From contig JABFWJ010000314.1 in the NCBI GenBank assembly GCA_013362295.1, forward strand, positions 1 to 9,333: a stretch of DNA of 9,333 nucleotides, read 5' to 3'. Below the pieces are notes generated by a model. That model worked only from the letters and a program-made list of their open reading frames with translations, had not been told where the DNA came from and did no database searches. A program made the translations under genes and the position numbers. Shown here in pieces: positions 6,605 through 9,333 of this stretch. Position 1 is the stretch's first letter. Each line of letters begins with the position of its first letter. This stretch comes from Thermoleophilia bacterium. Its GTDB lineage: Bacteria; Actinomycetota; Thermoleophilia; Gaiellales; Gaiellaceae.

Positions 6605-6817
6605 TCAGGTGCCGCGCGGCGGCTCGTCCTCGCCCGACAACCGATCTGCCGGGACACCGCCCAGGTGCTCGCCGACGAACTCGTCTGCCTGAATGTCGTC
6701 GACGCTTTCGGTGAAGCGATGACGTTCCGAAGGACTCATGCGCTCCCGGTCCGTCTCGCGTCGGACGATCTCCTCGCGGCGGCGGCCCATCAGCCGATCC
6801 CAGAGATCACGGAACAT
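6605..6817 (-). CDS. Hypothetical small charged protein, 70 aa
   Basis: I know no function for this protein. It is highly charged: a basic N-terminal half (MFRDLWDRLMGRRREE, then RRETDRERMSPSERHRF) and an acidic C-terminal half (ESVDDIQADEFVGEHLGG, then RLSGEDEPPR). It looks helical, with no membrane segment, signal peptide or cysteines. The composition and the ordered charge pattern look like a real protein rather than a shadow frame. The ATG at 6817 is preceded by TAGACT, a full TANNNT match, at exactly six bases, which strongly supports both the start and the gene. It is co-oriented with its neighbours, 76 bases after the NiCoT stop, and carries the shared 3'-end motif. Confidence 0.7.
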   Translation of the reverse strand: MFRDLWDRLMGRRREEIVRRETDRERMSPSERHRFTESVDDIQADEFVGEHLGGVPADRLSGEDEPPRGT

Positions 6818-6823
6818 CCGTCG

Positions 6824-6829
6824 AGTCTA
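6824..6829 (-). promoter_or_regulatory. -10 element, leaderless start of the 70-aa gene
   Basis: TAGACT on the minus strand fits TANNNT and ends six bases before the ATG at 6817. It is the clearest of the six such arrangements together with that of the ATPase gene. Confidence 0.5.
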
Positions 6830-6851
6830 TCGCTCCTCTGACGGGATTCCA

Positions 6852-6867
6852 GCAACGCTCGCCAGGC
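6852..6867 (-). other. 3'-end motif after the NiCoT gene
   Basis: GCCTGGCGAGCGTTGC on the minus strand lies 26 bases after the NiCoT stop and differs from the kinase copy by one missing G and one substitution. With the preceding bases it can form a small CGCC/GGCG stem with a five-base loop. There is no U tract. Confidence 0.35.
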
Positions 6868-6893
6868 CGGCGCACAAGCTGATTCGGCTTCGG

Positions 6894-7943
6894 TTACTCG
6901 CGCCCGACGAGCTCGCCCCAGCGGAGCTCGATGCGGCGGGCCTTCCACACGATCACGGAGAACGCCCAGGTCAGGACGAAGAGCCCGACGACGACGTAGC
7001 CGATCTTCCCGAAGTCGAGCGTGTCGAGGAATGTCCAGAAGCCGCCGCCGAGCGAGAGCTGCGCCGCCGTGACCTGCAGGAGCTCGATCGTCCCGATGAT
7101 CAGCGCGACCGCGACCGACAGGCTCGTGACCGTGATGTTGTAGTAGACCTTCCTGATCGGGTTCGAGAACGCCCAGCCGTAGGCGTGGCTCATGAACGCT
7201 CCGTCGAGCGTGTCCATCAGGCTCATGCCGGCGGCGAACAGCAGCGGCAGCGAGACGATCGCGAGGAACGGGACGGCATGCGTCGCCGCGCCGGCGGCGA
7301 TCGCGAGCAGCCCGACCTCGGTCGCCGTGTCGAAGCCGAGCCCGAAGAGGATGCCGAGCGGATACATCTTCCAGCTCGTGTCGATCCGGTCCCCGATGCG
7401 CTTGAGGAAGAACCGGCTCATCAGCCCCTGGTTCTGTAGGGCCTCCCCGAGCTGCTGCTCGTCGTAGACCCCGCGCCGCATCCCGCGGAAGACGCCGAGC
7501 ACGTCGAGGAGCACGAGCAGGTTGAGGACCCCGATCAGCAGCAGGAACGTGCCCGACACCGACGTGCCGACGGCGCCGCCGACGTGACGGAACCCGGGGA
7601 TGCGCGAGTTCGCCGTCTTCGCCGCGACCGCGAGGCCGGTCGCCAGCGAGAACACGACCGTGGAGTGGCCGAGCGAGAAGAAGAAGCCGACCCCCAGCGA
7701 ACGTCGACCGTCCTGCAGGAACTTCCGCGTCGTGTTGTCGATCGCGGCGATGTGATCGGCGTCGAACGCGTGCCGGAGCCCGAACGTGTACGCGAGCGAG
7801 CCGAGGCCCGCGAGCGCGGGGTTGTGGCGGGAGTAGAAGAGGAAGAGACCCGACCCGAGCAGGTGCAGGAACAGGACGGCCGCCCCGAAGCCGGAGAGTC
7901 GGATCCATTCCGCGCGCGTCAGTGCTCTCGTCCAGCGGGCCAT
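6894..7943 (-). CDS. Nickel/cobalt permease, NiCoT (HoxN/NixA) family
   Basis: This 349-aa integral membrane protein imports Ni2+ and/or Co2+. The family signature in the second membrane helix is RHAFDADHIAAIDN at 57-70, with the metal-selective H58-x4-D63-H64. Other NiCoT motifs are LGHSTVVF (91-98), LGFDTATE (202-209) and GMSLMDTLDG (239-248). Hydrophobic stretches fit about eight membrane helices, with a charged cytoplasmic loop around 153-190, and the length is typical. The ATG at 7943 is the only reasonable start and faces the methyltransferase gene across 49 bases. Ni versus Co preference cannot be told from sequence. No Ni or Co enzyme or cobalamin gene is in the window, and the nearby hydroxylase uses Mo, so a link to it is not supported. 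Confidence 0.93.
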   Translation of the reverse strand: MARWTRALTRAEWIRLSGFGAAVLFLHLLGSGLFLFYSRHNPALAGLGSLAYTFGLRHAFDADHIAAIDNTTRKFLQDGRRSLGVGFFFSLGHSTVVFSLATGLAVAAKTANSRIPGFRHVGGAVGTSVSGTFLLLIGVLNLLVLLDVLGVFRGMRRGVYDEQQLGEALQNQGLMSRFFLKRIGDRIDTSWKMYPLGILFGLGFDTATEVGLLAIAAGAATHAVPFLAIVSLPLLFAAGMSLMDTLDGAFMSHAYGWAFSNPIRKVYYNITVTSLSVAVALIIGTIELLQVTAAQLSLGGGFWTFLDTLDFGKIGYVVVGLFVLTWAFSVIVWKARRIELRWGELVGRE

Positions 7944-7980
7944 CGGCTCGTCATTCGCACCGGGGCCCGGAGCGGTTCGG

Positions 7981-7986
7981 CACGAT
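7981..7986 (+). promoter_or_regulatory. -10-like element, leaderless start of the methyltransferase
   Basis: CACGAT ends six bases before the GTG at 7993 and keeps the key A and T positions of a -10 box. No ribosome binding site precedes this GTG. It is weak alone, supported by the recurring pattern. Confidence 0.35.
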
Positions 7987-7992
7987 CCAGGC

Positions 7993-8820
7993 GTGCGCGA
8001 GACCTTCGACCAGGTCGCCGAGCTCTACGACCGCGCCAGGCCGGGGTATCCGCGTGCGGTGTTCGACGACCTCGTGGCCCTCGCCGAGCTGCCCGCCGGC
8101 GGCCGCATCGTCGAGATCGGCTGCGGAACCGGACAGGCGACCGTCCCGCTCGCGGAGCGCGGCTACCGGATCACGTGCGTCGAGCTCGGGCCGCAACTCG
8201 CCGCGACGGCGCGCCGGAAGCTCGCGCGCTTCCCGGATGTCGAGGTGCTCAACGAGAACTTCGAGACGTGGCGACCCGAGAACAGCCAGTTCGACGCGGT
8301 GGTCGCGTTCACTGCCTTCCACTGGATCGACCCGGTCGCGCGCTATGAGCGCTCTGCGTCGGTCCTACGCGACGGCGGCATGCTCGCCGTCGTTGGGACG
8401 CAGCACGTCCTCCCGCCCGACGGTGACGACTTCTTCGTCGAGGTGCAGGACGACTACGACGCTGTCGTCCCGGACGAGCCGAGCACGAAGGCCGGCGCGC
8501 CGTCGCACCCGGACGCGATCGCGGACCTGAGCGACGAGGTCGCGGCGAGCGGTCTGTTCGAGAATGTCGCCGCGCGCCGCTACCTCTGGGACGTCACGTA
8601 CACCGCGGACGAGTACGTCGCGGTGCTCGAAACGTACTCCGGCCACCGTGCGCTCCCCGACGCGACGCGCGCGGAGCTGCTCGGCCGCATCCACCGGCGC
8701 GCCGAGCGGCGCGGCACGGTGCGCAAGACCTACCTGGCGACGCTCAATGTCGCGCGCGCCCGTTCGGCGACCTCGAGCGCGCGCGCCGCGTCATCCGGTG
8801 TCGCCCCGGCCGACGGCTGA
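7993..8820 (+). CDS. Class I SAM-dependent methyltransferase
   Basis: This 275-aa protein has a Rossmann-type methyltransferase domain. The opening TFDQVAELYDRARPGYP is typical of this subfamily. Motif I is EIGCGTGQ at 41-48, the acidic residue binding the ribose is Glu64 in CVELG, and the motif following strand 4 is FDAVVAFTAFHWIDP at 100-114. The methyl acceptor is unknown. The GTG start is favoured by the conserved N-terminus and by CACGAT six bases upstream. The conserved end of the family (KTYLATLNVAR, to residue 255) is followed by about 20 Ala/Ser/Arg-rich residues that exist only because no stop occurs until 8820. That tail lies antisense to the end of the neighbouring oxidoreductase, with a 91-base tail-to-tail overlap. 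Confidence 0.9.
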   Translation: MRETFDQVAELYDRARPGYPRAVFDDLVALAELPAGGRIVEIGCGTGQATVPLAERGYRITCVELGPQLAATARRKLARFPDVEVLNENFETWRPENSQFDAVVAFTAFHWIDPVARYERSASVLRDGGMLAVVGTQHVLPPDGDDFFVEVQDDYDAVVPDEPSTKAGAPSHPDAIADLSDEVAASGLFENVAARRYLWDVTYTADEYVAVLETYSGHRALPDATRAELLGRIHRRAERRGTVRKTYLATLNVARARSATSSARAASSGVAPADG

Positions 8821-9333
8821 CCGGCGATCGACGACGCGAAGTCGGCGGCCTGCGCACGGAGCGCGTCGAGAAAAACGCGCTCGCCGTCGTCGGGCGCGAG
8901 GAAGTCGAGCCTCGCGACGTTCTTCGTGCCGACAATCTCGACGCGGCAGAGGTCGCCGGGAGGATGGCGCCGCAGCAGTGAGACGAGGGCGGTCGTACCG
9001 CCCGCGAGAGCGAGGGCGAGGGCAACGCCGTCGGGGTCACCGTTCACCGCCGCCTCCGATGCGACGCCGGTGACCGAGACGATCTCCTGACCCGTCAGCC
9101 AGCGCAGCTCGTCGAACTCGTGTACGCCCATGTCGACGACGATGCCGCCGCTCGAAGCGGGGTCCCTGAACGCGGCGGGCGGCGGTCGCTCGTCCCACTG
9201 CGCACACGCGACGAGCTCGAGCTCGCCGAGGGCGCCCGACGCGAGCTGCGCTTGCAACTCACGCAGCGCGGGCACGAAGCGCCGCCAGTAGCCGACGTGC
9301 AACGGCACGCCGACCTCGGCGGCGCGGCGCTCG
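8730..9333 (-). CDS. Gfo/Idh/MocA-family oxidoreductase (5' end beyond window)
   Basis: The C-terminal 200 codons of an NAD(P)-dependent sugar or inositol-type dehydrogenase are present; the Rossmann domain lies beyond the right edge. The first visible residues (AAEVGVPLHVGYWRRF) match the end of the nucleotide-binding domain, where a short helix leads into VPLxVGxxRRF. Next come SGALGELEL and the family signature GGIVVDMGVHEFDELRWLTG with conserved Asp and His near the active site. The remaining part fits the a/b substrate-binding domain (VEIVGTKNVARLDF, then RALEVAERARATLSVAR). A GTG at 9308 is not the real start, since the conserved sequence continues in frame before it. It stops at 8730 inside the methyltransferase gene. 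Substrate cannot be assigned. Confidence 0.88.
   Translation of the reverse strand, partial: ERRAAEVGVPLHVGYWRRFVPALRELQAQLASGALGELELVACAQWDERPPPAAFRDPASSGGIVVDMGVHEFDELRWLTGQEIVSVTGVASEAAVNGDPDGVALALALAGGTTALVSLLRRHPPGDLCRVEIVGTKNVARLDFLAPDDGERVFLDALRAQAADFASSIAGQPSAGATPDDAARALEVAERARATLSVAR

Noticed and set aside
5856..6657. Repeated peptide LCVDSTQS / LCVESTQS in several small open frames on both strands
   Set aside because: It is only the translation of the 23-bp palindrome, which reads the same on both strands, not a protein repeat.
6738..7908. Long open frames in other frames and strands over the NiCoT gene
   Set aside because: The composition is Arg/Glu/Asp-rich, as expected for shadows of a hydrophobic GC-rich gene, and no domain is recognisable; the NiCoT motifs fix the real frame.
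6894..7943. NiCoT permease as nickel supplier for the nearby 'CO dehydrogenase'
   Set aside because: The nearby enzyme is a molybdenum hydroxylase with 2Fe-2S and FAD subunits, not the Ni-Fe CO dehydrogenase, so there is no reason to link them.

Overview
The window is strongly GC-rich, uses many GTG starts, carries a remnant of an F420/deazaflavin-type oxidoreductase, and has several genes whose start codon sits 6-7 bases after a -10-like hexamer (probable leaderless transcripts). Together these suggest an actinobacterial chromosome, possibly of the Thermoleophilia/Gaiellales type. The lineage is an inference from style, not from a marker gene. No rRNA, tRNA, CRISPR array, transposase or phage gene was seen.

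Layout. (1) Positions 1-678, minus strand: 5' part of a MoxR-type AAA+ ATPase resembling CoxD, cut by the left edge. (2) Positions 770-4465, plus strand: a compact three-gene molybdenum-hydroxylase operon in the order small (2Fe-2S), large (molybdopterin), medium (FAD). The order and the large-subunit active-site loop AYRGAGR mark it as a form II 'CODH-like' enzyme; the Cu-binding Cys of true CO dehydrogenase is absent. The divergently transcribed ATPase is the likely maturation factor. (3) Positions 4595-5251, plus strand: two small genes, one unknown (97 aa) and one zinc-ribbon protein related to DUF1963/YwqG (98 aa). (4) Positions 5313-7943, minus strand: a P-loop kinase, a frameshifted deazaflavin-dependent nitroreductase-family gene, a 70-aa unknown protein and a NiCoT nickel/cobalt permease. 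(5) Positions 7993-8820, plus strand: a class I SAM methyltransferase, overlapping tail to tail with a Gfo/Idh/MocA oxidoreductase (minus strand, cut by the right edge).

The three enzyme subunits and the ATPase form one functional unit: electrons from an unidentified substrate would pass from Mo to 2Fe-2S to FAD, and the ATPase would help insert or activate the Mo centre. The remaining genes look like independent single-gene units.

Three layers of non-coding structure stand out: a NANNNT-(6-7 nt)-start pattern shared by six genes; two doublets of a 23-bp palindrome bracketing the broken nitroreductase gene; and a short motif (CCTGGGCSAGCGTTC-like) lying just 3' of four minus-strand genes.
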